This document shows, piece after piece, positions 1 through 8,814 of a stretch of 64,000 nt of DNA (the stretch's first letter is position 1; each line of letters begins with the position of its first letter). The position numbers and the translations under genes were made by a program. Origin of the DNA: Burkholderia sp. PAMC 26561 (GTDB lineage: Bacteria > Pseudomonadota > Gammaproteobacteria > Burkholderiales > Burkholderiaceae). The stretch lies in the NCBI RefSeq assembly GCF_001557535.2, contig NZ_CP014307.1, positions 1,547,938-1,611,937 on the forward strand, written 5' to 3'. The notes beneath the pieces are model-generated. The model was not told the DNA's origin and did not search any database. It saw only the letters and a list, made by a program, of their open reading frames with translations.

Positions 1-247
1 ATGGCAGCAGTTGCTCCTTGGGCAGTTGCCTTGCTGGCCCCGCCGGTACATTGATGACCCGCGCTCCCTCGAACTTCGAGATCAGCGGCAACAACGACCT
101 GTCGCAGCGTGTGAAGACATCGACTTGATGTCCCTTTCGGGCAAGTTGACGCGCCACATTCGCCACGTAGATATTTTGTCCGCCACTGTCGACGCCGCCG
201 GCAATAGCGAGCGGCGACGCATGTTCGCTGATGAGTGCGATCTTCAC
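1..247 (-). CDS. Glycosyltransferase family 4 protein, N-terminal part (runs off window)
   Basis: The minus strand read from a GTG at 247 gives an 82-residue open frame that continues past the window edge. It begins MKIALISEHASPLA and contains GGVDSGGQNIYVANVARQLA, the N-terminal glycine-rich loop of GT4 (GT-B fold) enzymes such as sucrose synthase, sucrose-phosphate synthase and many polysaccharide glycosyltransferases. These transfer a sugar from a nucleotide sugar to an acceptor in the cytosol. No ATG lies in frame nearby, so the GTG is the simplest start. It follows the GT2 and PIG-L genes on the same strand after about 200 bp, suggesting one surface-glycan or glycoconjugate cluster. The acceptor cannot be read from the fragment. 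Confidence 0.8.
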   Translation of the reverse strand, partial: MKIALISEHASPLAIAGGVDSGGQNIYVANVARQLARKGHQVDVFTRCDRSLLPLISKFEGARVINVPAGPARQLPKEQLLP

Positions 248-445
248 GATGGTGTCCCTGGAGAAGGTCTTGGCTTGGAGCAGGTCGCGCCCGCTGAAGC
301 TTGGGCGGCTGGACCAGACACAGCATTCGTTGTGCCACTCGTGAAGCGAACGAAAGAAGCGTTGGTTCGTTGCGATACCTACGCATTTATTTTGCGTGCG
401 TTTCCCCTGCGTTTCATTTAGGGTGCGCGTCGTGTGGTGACTGCT

Positions 446-1375
446 TCAGGACCGGGCGTATGTGCGTTCGGCGAGATGCACCGCACCGCGCATGCGTGCG
501 ACGTCGTCAGGAATCGCGCGACGCCGCGCGAGCGCCCACGGCAATGCCGCGAACAAAGAGAAAGCGTCGCGGGGAAAAGTGCCTTCGCGGCGAATGATCT
601 TGATGGCAACGCGCGTGGTGTTCCACGCTTCGCGCCATGGCAGACGCATCCACGCAACCCACGCCGCATTGCGGGCAAGCAAGCGCCGGCGCAAGCTGCT
701 GTCGCGTATCGGTGAGGGATGATGGTGAAGAACAAGTTCGTCTGCGTACACGATCGCGAAGCCACTCGCGAGCACATCGAGCGCCACCAGCTCTTCTTCC
801 CCGCCAATGAACAGGCGCGGTTCGTAACCCCCTATCTGCCGATAGAGCAACGTGCGGAAGACGCAGGCTCCCGCCATATATCCGATCAACGAAGGACCGG
901 GAAGGCCGGCTGCGTCGAGCGGGCTGCGCGCCATGAGTTGACACGTGTCGTCGGTTTCGCCGGCGTCATTCACGAGAATACGGGCATTGAGCACGCCTAC
1001 CCGCGGCGCGCTGTCCAGCAGTTGTACCGCCCGTTGCAGCGATCCGGCGTGCCACCACGTGTCGTCGTCGCAAAATGCTACGTACTCCGTGGTGACGCTG
1101 CTCACGCCGACATTGCGCCCCGCTGCGCCGAGATTCGTCTGCGCAATGATGAGCGTCACATCGGGGAAGCATTCGGCAATCTGCTGCGGGGTGCCGTCGG
1201 TCGAGCCGTTGTCGACGACCACCACGCGCGGCTGCTCCGGCAGCGCGCAAAGCCTGCTGAGCGTTTCGAGCACCTGCGCGCAGCGGTTGTAGGTGAGCAC
1301 CACCACCGATATCCTTGCCCTTGCTTCCGTTTCGGGTACGGGCTCGAAATCAATATTAGGCGCATCGCTTTTCAT
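446..1375 (-). CDS. Glycosyltransferase family 2 protein
   Basis: This is a 309-residue GT-A glycosyltransferase. ISVVVLTYNR (residues 22-31) is the classic GT2 start, followed by VVVVDNGSTDGT and the metal/nucleotide-binding FCDDDTWW (DDD at 103-105). The ATG at 1375 is chosen because it overlaps the stop of the upstream deacetylase gene as ATGA, a typical translational-coupling arrangement. A longer frame upstream has no GT2 homology. It probably adds a sugar to a lipid- or polysaccharide-linked acceptor together with the neighbouring PIG-L deacetylase and GT4 enzyme. The exact donor and acceptor are not visible. Confidence 0.88.
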   Translation of the reverse strand: MKSDAPNIDFEPVPETEARARISVVVLTYNRCAQVLETLSRLCALPEQPRVVVVDNGSTDGTPQQIAECFPDVTLIIAQTNLGAAGRNVGVSSVTTEYVAFCDDDTWWHAGSLQRAVQLLDSAPRVGVLNARILVNDAGETDDTCQLMARSPLDAAGLPGPSLIGYMAGACVFRTLLYRQIGGYEPRLFIGGEEELVALDVLASGFAIVYADELVLHHHPSPIRDSSLRRRLLARNAAWVAWMRLPWREAWNTTRVAIKIIRREGTFPRDAFSLFAALPWALARRRAIPDDVARMRGAVHLAERTYARS

Positions 1376-2064
1376 TTGGCTAGTTCGAGCTTCCAGCAGC
1401 GTTCGGTACAAAAGACATCGTCGTAGCCCTCCGGTCCGAATGCTTTGAGCTGACTTGCGTACGCTCTGACCGCCTCGCGTTTTAGCGCCTGGTCGTGCTG
1501 GTTCGCGCGCCAATGTCCGGGCTCAGGCGTCGCACTGATCCCTCGTGCGGCAAGATCCGCGAGACGCGCCTGCAGCAGGCCCGACATGCGGCGGTAGAGG
1601 GCGTCTTCGTAAGCGAAGCACTTGAGCGCAGGGTTTGCATTCCACACATCGATGCATGCGCGGTGCACGAGTTCGTGATCCGAATGAAACAGGCCCAGGG
1701 GAACAAGAAGGGTGCGAGCAGCATGAAGACGCACTGCTTCGCCAAGCTTGCTCGCGATTGATTCGACGGTTGGAGCCGTCCCGTAAGGAGCATATTGCGC
1801 ATCGAGAAAGTCGCCGCGCTCAGCGAGCGCACCCAGGACTTCCAGCGCGAAATCGTCTTCGCATGCGCGTTCGCGCATCGCCTCTGCTGCGTTAGTAAAG
1901 CCGCAGTGCTGGTCCCAGTCAGTTGTCACGTCTTCAGCAGGGCATCCAGAGAAGACGGTATGGACCACCGACCCCGGATGCGCCGCGATGAAAGCACCAC
2001 AACTGAATACGGCGTCGTCAAAATGCGGGGACACGACCAACGGGTGCGAGATATTTTCTGGCAT
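1372..2064 (-). CDS. PIG-L (LmbE-like) family deacetylase
   Basis: This is a 230-residue protein of the zinc-dependent N-acetylglucosaminyl deacetylase superfamily. The metal site is visible as SPHFDDAVFSCG (H14, D16, D17), a variant of the usual HPDDE, and the distal HSDH motif at 127-130. Family members remove acetyl groups from N-acetylated sugars in glycolipids, mycothiol/bacillithiol precursors or polysaccharides. The ATG at 2064 gives the expected start just before the first strand; a TTG 30 bp upstream is possible. The gene overlaps the GT2 gene by 4 bp, so the pair is almost certainly co-translated and probably works on the same glycoconjugate. Confidence 0.85.
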   Translation of the reverse strand: MPENISHPLVVSPHFDDAVFSCGAFIAAHPGSVVHTVFSGCPAEDVTTDWDQHCGFTNAAEAMRERACEDDFALEVLGALAERGDFLDAQYAPYGTAPTVESIASKLGEAVRLHAARTLLVPLGLFHSDHELVHRACIDVWNANPALKCFAYEDALYRRMSGLLQARLADLAARGISATPEPGHWRANQHDQALKREAVRAYASQLKAFGPEGYDDVFCTERCWKLELAK

Positions 2065-2186
2065 GGCGTTTTCGGGCTGACATGGTCCGACCAAAAACGC
2101 AAAACGCGGACCTGATGCCGGGATGCTCTCCCACGACTTCAGGTCCGCGTTCGACAGGACGTATCCCGTAGCGAAGACGCCAAGGT

Positions 2187-2642
2187 TTATTCGGCTGGCG
2201 AGAACGCCCTCACGCGTGTGCGAATCTCTTCGAGTTCGCCGGTCGTGTACGGACGCTGTTCGGCGTCGATTGCTCGCTGATAAGCCGCGCCGTCCGGCAG
2301 ACGGTTTAGCAGCGCACGGATTTCGCCGGTCATCGTATGGTCTGCCGGTTCGAAGGAGTACAGGCGGAGTTTTTTCTCGCCGCGTTCATACATGAACCAG
2401 GTGCATGTCGCGAACACAACCACGCCCACGATTTCCTGGAGACCGAGGATGAACGTAGCAGGAAGGTCCCAGGCCTCCAACATGACGATCGCAAGCAACC
2501 CTGCAATGGCGAGCGTACCCGTTGCGGCAAGGCTGTCGCGCATGTCTGCGACGAGCCGTTGTTCGCGTCGGTTTAGTTCGAGGCGGCTCGGCGCCACAAG
2601 ATGGGTCTGTGGGGAATGGTCGAAAAGAGGGAGTGATGCCAT
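2187..2642 (-). CDS. Small membrane protein, function unknown
   Basis: This is a 151-residue protein with a soluble N-terminus, two hydrophobic segments (about residues 41-57 and 66-85) and a charged C-terminal tail of about 65 residues. The frame is well supported by GC-rich third positions. It stands alone between the PIG-L gene and a 670-bp gap. I recognise no family. The two-helix hairpin with a cytoplasmic tail could be a small sensor or assembly factor, but nothing in the sequence decides this. Confidence 0.6.
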   Translation of the reverse strand: MASLPLFDHSPQTHLVAPSRLELNRREQRLVADMRDSLAATGTLAIAGLLAIVMLEAWDLPATFILGLQEIVGVVVFATCTWFMYERGEKKLRLYSFEPADHTMTGEIRALLNRLPDGAAYQRAIDAEQRPYTTGELEEIRTRVRAFSPAE

Positions 2643-3311
2643 GGTGCGGGTTCCATCGAGTGAATCGGAGTTTCAACCTGCTTCCAGTGAATTAACGGGC
2701 ACCCGACGGAAAAGTTGACGCCAAAAATTGGGCGCGGATCAAAAAGAAAAGTGGGGTCATGCAGGTTTTTCCGACCGTCCATACAACTGCCGGATTCCAT
2801 GCATCGGGGCAACGCGGTCGCCCGGCAGATCATGCATTGCGCGCTGCATTCGGTGTTTGTGCCGGCTGAACCCACATAGGAGTTAAAATTGTCGATGGAT
2901 CTGAAAACGTACCAGCGGGACAGCCCGGGTGGACCAAGGCAGCTTGACCGGAGGAGCGCCCGACGTAGAACCGTCGGTGCAGGCGCCGCCATTTGACACC
3001 GGCGACGAACTCGACGCGGGGCAGCCGCCAGACCTGACGGACACGACGGCAACTTAGGTACGAATCACCTTTGGAATCATGTGCTTCTGTCCCTAAAAAA
3101 TGCTGTTTGAATATAATGGCCACCGTCCTTGCCTGATCGGGCAATACGCTTCCGGATGCAAGAAGGTAGTAAAAGAACGAGCATCGGGGCGTTTTCCTCC
3201 CGTGGTATTCGCATTGATGTGCCTGCCAGGATCATCGTTGCCGCGCGCGCGTTCAAGCAAGCGAACCGGCACCTATCGACCATTGAAGCGTCATGAACCG
3301 AGGCCCACGGA
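2643..3311. other. 670-bp gap upstream of the chemotaxis-type hybrid kinase
   Basis: No convincing gene lies here. Short frames exist: one from the ATG at 2895 ends at 2996, and an overlapping acidic frame runs from about 2905 to 3057. Both are short, show no recognisable motif and lack consistent codon bias. The stretch 3058-3130 is AT-richer than its surroundings and holds a perfect TATAAT. The region probably carries the promoter and leader of the large plus-strand gene at 3312. Confidence 0.4.
3112..3117 (+). promoter_or_regulatory. Candidate sigma70 -10 box
   Basis: A perfect TATAAT sits in a locally AT-rich patch about 195 bp before the CheB/CheR gene. No good -35 hexamer is found at 16-18 bp; the nearest, TTCTGT at 3085-3090, is too far away. 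It is recorded as a candidate only. Confidence 0.25.
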
Positions 3312-6300
3312 GTGAGTGAGACACCAACATCAACGGCGCCGCCACCTGGCGATGACGCGAGCCGTGAGAACGCAACCGGGGACGGTCCGGGAGCTGCGCA
3401 CCGGTCGAGTACACTAAGCTTTCCGGTGGTCGGCATAGGCGCGTCCGCAGGCGGCGTCCAGGCGCTGCTGCGCTTTTTCGAAAATGCGCCGGCGGATATG
3501 GGCATGGCGTTCGTCGTCGTGTTGCATCTGTCGGCCAAGCACGTCAGCAGCGCGGACAAGGTCTTGCAGAACGTGACCCGCATGCGGGTGTTGCAGGTCA
3601 GCGGGCCGACTCCCATCGAACCAAACCACGTGTACGTCATCGCGCCGGGCAAGAGCCTGACCATGACGGACGGGCACCTGGACGCGAGCGATGCCGAGTC
3701 TCATACGGGCCGGCCGGTCAGCATCGACAGGATGTTCCGCAGTCTCGCGGAGGCACATGGCCAGCATGTCATGTGCATTGTCATGTCGGGTACCGGCAGC
3801 GACGGCGCGGTTGGGATCGCCACCGTCAAGGAGCGCGGCGGCGTGACGCTCGCGCAAGAACCGAACGACGCCGAATACGGTGAGATGCCGCAGAACGCAA
3901 TTCAGACGGATCAAGTCGATCTGATTCTGCCGGTCGTCGAAATGCCGCAACGACTGCTGGATATCTGGAACAACGCCAAACGTATCGCGTTGCCGGACAT
4001 CGATGCACCCGCGTTGACTCTGAACGACCGGGCCGACCGGCGTGGCGAGGCAGAGGTTGCGCTGCAGGACATCCTGTCCACGCTGCGCTCGCGTACCGGC
4101 CACGACTTCCGCTTCTACAAGCGCGCGACCATGTTGCGCCGTATCGAGCGTCGCCTGCAGGTGAACGGCGTGCCGGACCTGATCAAGTATCGCAACCTGC
4201 TACGGGAAAATCCGCGGGAAACGGGCGCGTTGCTGAAGGACATGCTGATCGGCGTGACGAGTTTCTTCCGCGATCGTGAAGCCTTCGAGTCGGTCGAGCG
4301 CGATGTGCTGCCCGCGCTGTTTCATGGCAAGAACGACGGCGATCAGGTCAGGGCGTGGGTTGCAGGATGTTCGTCGGGAGAAGAAGCGTATTCGCTCGCC
4401 ATGCTGCTGACGGAGCAGCGGGAGTTGCTGCGCTCCACCGCAAACATCCAGGTGTTCGCCACGGATATCGATGAAAGCGCGGTCGCCCGTGCGCGTGCCG
4501 GCGTGTATCCGGAATCGATCATGTCGGACGTGCCGCCGTCTTCGTTGCGGCAGTTCTTCGTCAAGACGGGCGCGCACTACGAGGTCGTGAAAAGCATTCG
4601 CGAGAAGATCCTGTTCGCCATGCACAACGTGCTGCGCGATCCGCCGTTCTCGCGGCTCGACATGGTCTCGTGCCGCAACTTGCTGATCTATCTCGATCGC
4701 AGCGTGCAGCATCAGGTGCTCGAGATGTTTCACTATGCGCTTTATCCCAACGGGTATCTGTTCCTGGGCAGCTCCGAGTCCGCCGATTCGGTCGAAGACC
4801 TGTTTACGGTCGTGGACAAGAAGAACCGCGTGTATCGCGCGAAGGCTGCCAAGTTGCCGAACCGGCCTGCGCTTACTACGCCGAGCATGTCGAACCAGGG
4901 ACGCTACACGAACGTCGAAGAAGAGGGGTATGCGCTGATTCCAGGGCGCCGCAATTTCTCGTTCAGCGCGTTGCACCAGCGCGTGCTGGAGCAATACGCG
5001 CCACCCAGCGTGATCGTGAATCGCGATTCGAAGATCGTGCATATGTCCGACAACGCCGGCCGTTTCCTGCGTTACGTCGGCGGCGAGCCTTCGAGCAACC
5101 TGATTGCCGTGGTCCTGCCCGAGTTGCGGCTCGATCTGCGCACTGCGCTGTTTCAGGCCGTGCAAACCGGCAACAGCGTGGAAGCGCGACGCGTGAAGCT
5201 GCAGCGCGATGGTCATCCGTCGTTTGTGAACATGACCGTGCGTCCGTTTCACGATGCCGCCGCCGACGCCGACTTCATCCTCGTGCTGTTCGACGAGGTG
5301 CAGGAAGCGATGACCGAAAACGCGGTGGCAGCGGAGCACCACGCGGGTCACGACACGGTGATGCAGCAGCTCGAACAGGAACTGCACCTGAGCAAGGAGC
5401 AGTTGCAGACGACTATCGAACAGTACGAAACATCGACGGAAGAATTGAAGGCGTCGAATGAAGAGCTGCAGGCCATCAACGAAGAGCTGAGATCGGCCAC
5501 GGAAGAACTCGAGACCAGCAAGGAAGAACTGCAGTCTGTCAACGAGGAACTCATCACGGTCAATGCAGAACTGCAGGCCAAGATCGAGGAAATCGGCAAG
5601 GCCAACGACGACCTGCAGAACCTGATCACGTCCACGGACATTGCAACGGTCTTCGTGGATCGCGCGATGTGCATCAAGCGCTACACTCCTAGCGCGACCA
5701 CCGTGTTCAACCTGATCGGCGCCGATGTGGGACGCTCGCTCTTCGACATCACGCACAAGCTGAAGTATCCCGAACTCGCCGATGACGTCAGCGCGACATT
5801 CCAGTCGCTGCGTCTGATCGAACGCGAAGTGGCGACCAACGACGGCCGCTGGTTCCTCGCGCGTTTGCTTCCTTACCGGACGGCGGACGATCGTATCGAC
5901 GGCGCGGTGGTGAGCCTCGTTGAAACCACTGCGCGGCGCCGCGCTGAAGCGAGTGTGCGCGCCGGCGAAGAACGCCTGCGGCTGGCAGCCCAGACGACCA
6001 ACGACTTTGCGATCATCGTGCAGGACCCCGATGGCCGTATCGTGAGCTGGAACGCCGGGGCCGAGCGCGTGTTCGGTTATTCGGAGCATGAGGCGGTGGG
6101 GCAGAACATCGATGTGATCTACACCTCCCGAGACAATGAGGACGGTGTGGCTGGCCGTGAGCGTGACATCGCCCAGCACGACGGCCGCGCCGACGACGAA
6201 CGCTGGCATCTCGCGAAGGGCGGGCGCAAGGTCTATTGCAGCGGTGTGGTGACGCCGTTGAACGACCCGAAATTCACCGGGTACGCGAAGATCGTGCGCG

Positions 6301-7529
6301 ACCTGACCGATCGCAAGACGCAAGAAGATGTGCGCCAGACGCAGCTTGCGGAAGAGCGCGCGGTGCGGGCGCAGGCCGAGGCCGCGAACCGGCTGAAGGA
6401 CGATTTCCTGGCTGTGCTGTCGCACGAGTTGAAGCATCCGCTCAACCTGATTCATGTGAAAGCGGAAATGTTGCCGCGCATTCCGGAAGCGCGTGGCGTG
6501 GCGGCCATCCAGCTCGCGGCGGACGCTATTCAGCGGGCGGTGCTGGGACAGGCGAAGATCATCGACGACTTGCTGGACTTGTCGCGCGTGCGCACCGGCA
6601 AGCTCGCGCTCAATCTCGCGATGAGCGACGTGGCGCAGATGCTCGCGACCATCGCGGACGCCATTGAGTCCGAAGCGGCGTTGCGCGGCATAACGCTGTC
6701 ATTCGATGGACTTGGCGCGCCGCTCTGGACCAAGGTCGACCCCGTACGCTTTGATCAGATCGTGTGGAACCTGCTCTCCAACGCGCTGAAGTTTACGCCG
6801 CGCGGCGGGACGGTTTCGGTGCGGCTGACACAGGAAGGTGACGAACTGCGCATCGATGTCGCCGATACTGGCCTCGGGGTCGACGCGCCGCTGTTGCCGC
6901 ATATCTTCGAGATGTTCTCGCAGGGAATCGAAGCGCGGCGCAAGACGGGCGGCGGCATGGGTATCGGGCTCGCGCTCGTCAAGCAGCTCGTGGAAATGCA
7001 CGCGGGCCGCGTACTCGCGCAGTCCGAAGGCGCCGGACGCGGTACTTTGATGCGTGTCTGGCTGCCAGTCGTCGATGGCAGGCCGGGAAGCGGCGACATG
7101 GCGCAGGAGCGCAACGGTTCGCTTGGCGGTGTACGCATACTGGTGGTCGACGACGACTCGGAAACCGCCAGCGCGTTCGCGGCGCTGCTGCAGCTCGAAG
7201 GTGCGGTGGTGGCGACTGCGCACAGCGGTAGCGAAGCGCTCACGTACCTCGATCATGAGTCCGTCGACCTGATGCTGTGCGACATCAGCATGCCCGGCAT
7301 TGACGGTTACGAACTCATCGATCAAGTGCGGTCGAACGCGCGGCTCGCGAGCTTGCCCGCGATTGCGCTGACGGGATACACCAGCAGTGCGGAGGAAAAT
7401 CGCACCCGGGCAAAGGGGTTCGATTTGCTGCTGACGAAACCCGTCTCGCTCGATGCATTGACCGCCGCTGCCGAGCAGGTGCTTTTATGGCGCGGCGCGC
7501 ACGGTGGCGGCACGCACACCGGCCCATGA
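3312..7529 (+). CDS. CheB-CheR-coiled coil-PAS-histidine kinase-receiver fusion protein
   Basis: This 1405-residue cytosolic signalling protein joins a whole chemotaxis adaptation module to a hybrid kinase. Order: CheB methylesterase (about 36-220; triad S45 in GIGASAGG, H72, D164 in GTGSDG), CheR methyltransferase (about 245-505; SAM loop GCSSGEEAYSLA near 352), a PAS-like segment, a long coiled coil of repeated EEL heptads (about 690-770), two further PAS regions, HisKA with phospho-acceptor H1038 (SHELKHP), HATPase (N box, DTGLG, GGGMGIGLALV) and a receiver with phospho-acceptor D1324 (CDISMPG). No membrane segment is seen. CheB lacks its usual N-terminal receiver. The start is a GTG preceded by GGAG with almost no spacing, so it could lie slightly downstream. 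No MCP or other che genes are nearby, so targets are probably non-flagellar. All catalytic residues appear intact. Confidence 0.92.
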   Translation: MSETPTSTAPPPGDDASRENATGDGPGAAHRSSTLSFPVVGIGASAGGVQALLRFFENAPADMGMAFVVVLHLSAKHVSSADKVLQNVTRMRVLQVSGPTPIEPNHVYVIAPGKSLTMTDGHLDASDAESHTGRPVSIDRMFRSLAEAHGQHVMCIVMSGTGSDGAVGIATVKERGGVTLAQEPNDAEYGEMPQNAIQTDQVDLILPVVEMPQRLLDIWNNAKRIALPDIDAPALTLNDRADRRGEAEVALQDILSTLRSRTGHDFRFYKRATMLRRIERRLQVNGVPDLIKYRNLLRENPRETGALLKDMLIGVTSFFRDREAFESVERDVLPALFHGKNDGDQVRAWVAGCSSGEEAYSLAMLLTEQRELLRSTANIQVFATDIDESAVARARAGVYPESIMSDVPPSSLRQFFVKTGAHYEVVKSIREKILFAMHNVLRDPPFSRLDMVSCRNLLIYLDRSVQHQVLEMFHYALYPNGYLFLGSSESADSVEDLFTVVDKKNRVYRAKAAKLPNRPALTTPSMSNQGRYTNVEEEGYALIPGRRNFSFSALHQRVLEQYAPPSVIVNRDSKIVHMSDNAGRFLRYVGGEPSSNLIAVVLPELRLDLRTALFQAVQTGNSVEARRVKLQRDGHPSFVNMTVRPFHDAAADADFILVLFDEVQEAMTENAVAAEHHAGHDTVMQQLEQELHLSKEQLQTTIEQYETSTEELKASNEELQAINEELRSATEELETSKEELQSVNEELITVNAELQAKIEEIGKANDDLQNLITSTDIATVFVDRAMCIKRYTPSATTVFNLIGADVGRSLFDITHKLKYPELADDVSATFQSLRLIEREVATNDGRWFLARLLPYRTADDRIDGAVVSLVETTARRRAEASVRAGEERLRLAAQTTNDFAIIVQDPDGRIVSWNAGAERVFGYSEHEAVGQNIDVIYTSRDNEDGVAGRERDIAQHDGRADDERWHLAKGGRKVYCSGVVTPLNDPKFTGYAKIVRDLTDRKTQEDVRQTQLAEERAVRAQAEAANRLKDDFLAVLSHELKHPLNLIHVKAEMLPRIPEARGVAAIQLAADAIQRAVLGQAKIIDDLLDLSRVRTGKLALNLAMSDVAQMLATIADAIESEAALRGITLSFDGLGAPLWTKVDPVRFDQIVWNLLSNALKFTPRGGTVSVRLTQEGDELRIDVADTGLGVDAPLLPHIFEMFSQGIEARRKTGGGMGIGLALVKQLVEMHAGRVLAQSEGAGRGTLMRVWLPVVDGRPGSGDMAQERNGSLGGVRILVVDDDSETASAFAALLQLEGAVVATAHSGSEALTYLDHESVDLMLCDISMPGIDGYELIDQVRSNARLASLPAIALTGYTSSAEENRTRAKGFDLLLTKPVSLDALTAAAEQVLLWRGAHGGGTHTGP

Positions 7530-7537
7530 CGCAACCG

Positions 7538-8809
7538 CTATTTGTGGATGTCGTCGCGCAGCAGAATGACATCGCGTGTGGTGACCGGCGACGCGTTGTT
7601 ACCCCATGTCGTGCGGATGAACGTAAGCACTTGCGCGATCTCGGTGTTCGTCAACATGCCCGCATATGCGGGCATGTTTTTTCGCGGCGGCCCGTGCTGC
7701 GTGTCGGGCGAATTGCCGCCTTCGATCATCAGCCGGATCAGCGACGTGGTATCGGGGCCCAGCACGGCCGGGTTGCCCGCGAGCTTCGGATACTTTTGCG
7801 GCATGCCCTGCGCCTCGCCGCCGTGGCATTTAGCGCAATACGAGAGGTAGATCCCGGCGCCCGGCCGTTCGATGTTACCCGTGTGCGCCGCAGCCGTTGT
7901 TTGCTTCGCACCGAGCGATCGGGGCCTGTAGGCCCCTGAAGGTTGTTCTGCCGGCAGGCTCTTCAGATAATGCGCGATGGCATTCAGGTCATCGTCGTTC
8001 ATGTACTGCATGCTGTCTTCAACGACCTGCACCATGCTGCCGAACGTAACCAGATCGCCGCCATGCCCTGACTTCAGGAACGCCGCGATCTCTGCTTCGT
8101 GCACGCGGCCGAGACCCGCGCCGGGGTCGCCGGTGAGGTTCGGTGCGAACCAGTGATCGTTGGTCCCGCCCGTCAGATATAACCGCGATGACTCCGTATA
8201 GCCGCGTTCCTCGTAAGCAGGACCGCGAGGCGTATGACACGCGCCGCAATGTCCCAGCGATTGCACGAGATACGCGCCACGGTTCCATTGCGCGTCGTGG
8301 TCCGTGCGAACGGCATAGAGTCCCGTCGGTGCAAAAGCGAAGTTCCAGAACGCAAGGGCCCAGCGTTGATTGAACGGGAACGGGAGGCGCGTGGGCGCTG
8401 CAGCCTTTGCGACAGGCTGAACGCCATGCAGGAAGTACGCGTAGAGGGCGTGCATGTCGTCGTCATCGATCTTCGAGAACGAGGGATACGGCATCGCCGG
8501 ATAAAGATGCTTGCCGCCGCGCGCTACGCCTTCACGCAGAGTCCGCGCGAAATCGTCATAGGTGTACTCGCCGATTCCGTATTGTTTGTCGGGCGTGATG
8601 TTGCTGCTGACTATAGTTCCGAATGGCGACGCCATGCCGAGGCCGCCCGCGAACGGCGCGCCGCCTTTCGGTGCGGTATGGCAACCGGCGCAATCGCCTG
8701 CCTTCGCCAGATACTCGCCGCGCGCAATCAAGGCCTGATCGGCGGTCTGGCCGCACGCCTGTCTTGCAAACGAAAGCAGGCACGTGACGATGACGAGGGC
8801 GGATCTCAT
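7538..8809 (-). CDS. Tri-haem periplasmic cytochrome c (alcohol-dehydrogenase cytochrome subunit type)
   Basis: This is a 423-residue protein with an N-terminal signal peptide (about 1-20) and three CxxCH c-haem sites: CAGCH at 40-44, CGACH at 188-192 and CAKCH at 325-329. This matches the three-haem cytochrome subunit of membrane alcohol, gluconate or aldehyde dehydrogenases, which passes electrons from a periplasmic dehydrogenase to quinone or to an oxidase. No dehydrogenase subunit is adjacent. The gene is last in the minus-strand oxidase cluster, 5 bp behind the small membrane protein gene, so it may feed electrons to that oxidase. The ATG at 8809 gives a clean signal peptide; an in-frame ATG at 8821 would overlap the previous stop. 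Its 3' end contains a 26-bp palindrome and stops 8 bp from the convergent kinase gene. Confidence 0.88.
   Translation of the reverse strand: MRSALVIVTCLLSFARQACGQTADQALIARGEYLAKAGDCAGCHTAPKGGAPFAGGLGMASPFGTIVSSNITPDKQYGIGEYTYDDFARTLREGVARGGKHLYPAMPYPSFSKIDDDDMHALYAYFLHGVQPVAKAAAPTRLPFPFNQRWALAFWNFAFAPTGLYAVRTDHDAQWNRGAYLVQSLGHCGACHTPRGPAYEERGYTESSRLYLTGGTNDHWFAPNLTGDPGAGLGRVHEAEIAAFLKSGHGGDLVTFGSMVQVVEDSMQYMNDDDLNAIAHYLKSLPAEQPSGAYRPRSLGAKQTTAAAHTGNIERPGAGIYLSYCAKCHGGEAQGMPQKYPKLAGNPAVLGPDTTSLIRLMIEGGNSPDTQHGPPRKNMPAYAGMLTNTEIAQVLTFIRTTWGNNASPVTTRDVILLRDDIHK
7654..7682 (+). terminator. Perfect 26-bp palindrome plus T-run: likely terminator inside a convergent gene
   Basis: Positions 7654-7679 form a perfect palindrome (arm AACATGCCCGCAT) followed on the plus strand by T residues through 7682, the layout of an intrinsic terminator. 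It lies 125 bp after the stop of the plus-strand hybrid kinase gene, but inside the minus-strand cytochrome c gene, where it encodes KNMPAYAGM (residues 377-385). No terminator fits in the 8-bp gap between the two genes, so this is the best candidate for ending the kinase transcript. Confidence 0.55.
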
Positions 8810-8814
8810 CGGGT

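Noticed and set aside
2895..2996. Short frame after an AGGAG sequence in the gap before the kinase
   Set aside because: 34 codons, spacing to the ribosome site too long, no homology seen; the overlapping acidic frame to 3057 is equally weak.
3100..3315. A 71-codon plus-strand frame ending in a GTGA overlap with the hybrid kinase start
   Set aside because: The overlap looks like coupling, but the product has no recognisable motif, weak codon bias and no ribosome site.
4200..6455. A 751-codon open frame on the minus strand, opposite the CheB/CheR kinase gene
   Set aside because: It is the mirror of a GC-rich, coiled-coil-rich coding region, is rich in His, Arg and Gln, shows no motif, and lies wholly inside a gene with full domain support.
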